Source of the DNA: Rhizobium lusitanum
GTDB taxonomy: Bacteria > Pseudomonadota > Alphaproteobacteria > Rhizobiales > Rhizobiaceae
DNA length: 64,000 nt
Assembly: GCF_014189535.1 (NCBI RefSeq)
Contig: NZ_CP050307.1
Location: forward strand, 1,302,001-1,366,000
Reading direction: 5' to 3'
Within the stretch, counting starts at the first letter, position 1, and the number at the start of each line of letters is the position of its first letter. Position numbers and translations under genes: made by a program. The notes under the pieces are model-generated. The model was not told the origin of the DNA. It worked only from the letters and a program-made list of their open reading frames with translations, and did not search any database. Shown here in pieces: positions 63,003 to 64,000 of this stretch.

Positions 63003-64000
63003 TCAATTGCGCAGATATTCCTCCATGGAATCGTCAAGCGCCTCGACCCAGGGCGTATGATGCGTCGGCGACATGTTGCCGGTCATCAGAGAGCGATAGG
63101 CATGGTCGCGGAAACCCATGACGTTCTCCGCCTTGTGATGCTCCCATTCCATGAAGGTCTTATTCGTGCCCTCGATGTCGAAGCTCGGATAGTCGGTCTC
63201 GGCGAGCAGCTCCTTCACGTAGTCGCCCTGATACCAGATCATCTGTTCGGCATCCTCGAGCGCCTCCTCGCGGGCACGCCACATATCGAAATTGGCCTTC
63301 AGCTCCTCTTCCGAGGGGAGCTTGATGCGGCCCATCATAACATCGCGTGCCCACCAGGCCTGCACGTCGAACATGTTGAAGGTATAGAACTGGTCCTGCA
63401 TGCCGATATAGAAAAGCTGCGGGTTCGTGTCGAAGACCACGCCCTTGTAGAGGTGATCGGCCCAGAGACGGTTTGCCGTTTTCAAGCGTAGTTCGTCGGG
63501 CAGGAAGGGGAAATGGTGCTGATATCCGGTGCACAGGATCAGCGCGTCAACATCCTTTTTCGATCCATCGATGAAGTGCGCCGTCTTGTTTTCAAGCTTG
63601 GTCAGCAGCGGCCGTTCCTCGAAATTCTCCGGCCATTTGAAGCCCATCGGCTTCGAGCGGTAGCTTGTTGTCACCGATTTCGCGCCGTACTTCCAGCATT
63701 GCGAGCCGATATCCTCGGCTGAATAGCTGCGGCCGACGATCAGCACGTTCTTGTCCTTGAATTCCAGCGCATCGCGGAAGTCATGGGCATGTAGCACACG
63801 GCCGTTGAAGGTCTTCACGCCCTCGAAATAGGGCACGTTCGGCGTCGAGAAGTGGCCGTTGGCGACGACGACATAGTCGAATTCCTCGTCGTACATCCGG
63901 TCTTCGACACGATCATGCGCCGTCACCGTGAACTTCTTCGTCTCCTCGTCGAAGCGCACCATGCGCACCGGCGTGCTGAAGCGCACCCATTTGCGGACAT
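63003..64000 (-). CDS. tmm: Trimethylamine monooxygenase Tmm (3' part, runs off the window)
   Basis: The C-terminal 331 or so residues of a flavin-containing monooxygenase; the 5' end lies beyond 64000. [82 protein letters not shown] and the C-terminal [19 protein letters not shown] are those of bacterial trimethylamine monooxygenases rather than generic FMOs. Tmm oxidises trimethylamine to TMAO with NADPH and O2; the product feeds Tdm encoded at 59912. A GTG at 63986 is internal, since the frame stays open to the window edge. Confidence 0.92.
   Translation of the reverse strand, partial: VRKWVRFSTPVRMVRFDEETKKFTVTAHDRVEDRMYDEEFDYVVVANGHFSTPNVPYFEGVKTFNGRVLHAHDFRDALEFKDKNVLIVGRSYSAEDIGSQCWKYGAKSVTTSYRSKPMGFKWPENFEERPLLTKLENKTAHFIDGSKKDVDALILCTGYQHHFPFLPDELRLKTANRLWADHLYKGVVFDTNPQLFYIGMQDQFYTFNMFDVQAWWARDVMMGRIKLPSEEELKANFDMWRAREEALEDAEQMIWYQGDYVKELLAETDYPSFDIEGTNKTFMEWEHHKAENVMGFRDHAYRSLMTGNMSPTHHTPWVEALDDSMEEYLRN

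Noticed and set aside
63003..63986. Complete monooxygenase gene starting at the GTG at 63986
   Set aside because: The frame stays open to the window edge, and Tmm proteins have an N-terminal FAD-binding part that is missing here, so the gene is truncated by the window and not by nature.

Overview
The window looks like a Rhizobiaceae (Rhizobium/Agrobacterium-type) alphaproteobacterial replicon. It is GC-rich, has many ATGA/GTGA overlaps between operon genes, and carries numerous ABC uptake systems. Typical rhizobial blocks are present: ahpC-ahpF-oxyR, and a ScfR-type regulator divergent from aceA. No rRNA, tRNA, CRISPR array, transposase or prophage was recognised. Whether this is chromosome or megaplasmid cannot be told.

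Layout. (1) 0-4.2 kb: a nucleotidyltransferase-fold gene, then a peroxide-defence operon ahpC-ahpF-oxyR behind a textbook OxyR operator. (2) 4.2-13.3 kb: an ornithine-cyclodeaminase-family gene, then a LuxR-type regulator with the residues of plant-signal-responding LuxR solos, flanked by two proline-iminopeptidase-like hydrolases and followed by a complete peptide ABC transporter. (3) 13.4-16.0 kb: a cell-envelope pair, a membrane-anchored protein with a duplicated helix-hairpin-helix-like domain and a BON/OmpA protein. (4) 16.4-21.6 kb: ScfR regulator, isocitrate lyase with a small conserved partner, and a NarL-type two-component pair. (5) 21.9-35.1 kb: a sugar or sugar-acid catabolic region with a ribose-type ABC transporter, SMP-30 lactonase, a GntR regulator with two DNA-binding domains, a tagaturonate/mannonate-reductase-like enzyme, a polar-amino-acid-type ABC transporter, an L-galactonate-5-dehydrogenase-like enzyme and a UxaA-type dehydratase. 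The enzymes fit sugar lactone > aldonate > tagaturonate > altronate > 2-keto-3-deoxygluconate.

(6) 35.2-64 kb is the most interesting part and has a common theme, trimethylammonium compounds. TmpA/TmpB-like oxygenases (trimethylaminoethylphosphonate to glycine betaine) come first. Then two divergent catabolic operons share a control region at 46.1-46.47 kb. Operon A (minus strand) encodes a betaine-type ABC transporter, a histidine-ammonia-lyase homologue without the MIO-forming Ala-Ser-Gly, a class III CoA-transferase, a 3-hydroxyacyl-CoA dehydrogenase and a crotonase. Operon B (plus strand) encodes the same steps with unrelated enzymes: class I CoA-transferase, SDR, MaoC hydratase-2, a HutC-like regulator, a second MIO-less lyase homologue and a second betaine-type ABC transporter. 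Two of operon B's transporter genes are frameshifted in this sequence. Two HutC-type palindromes (TGTATATACA core) overlap the likely promoters of both operons. The region ends with an APC permease, trimethylamine-N-oxide demethylase (tdm), a PAS sensor and the 3' part of trimethylamine monooxygenase (tmm).

The hypothesis offered is a betaine-degradation system. MIO-independent lyases would eliminate trimethylamine from aromatic or imidazole betaines, the acrylate products would be activated to CoA esters, hydrated and oxidised, and the trimethylamine would be burned by Tmm and Tdm. The family assignments are mostly firm; the substrate and the lyase reaction are inference.
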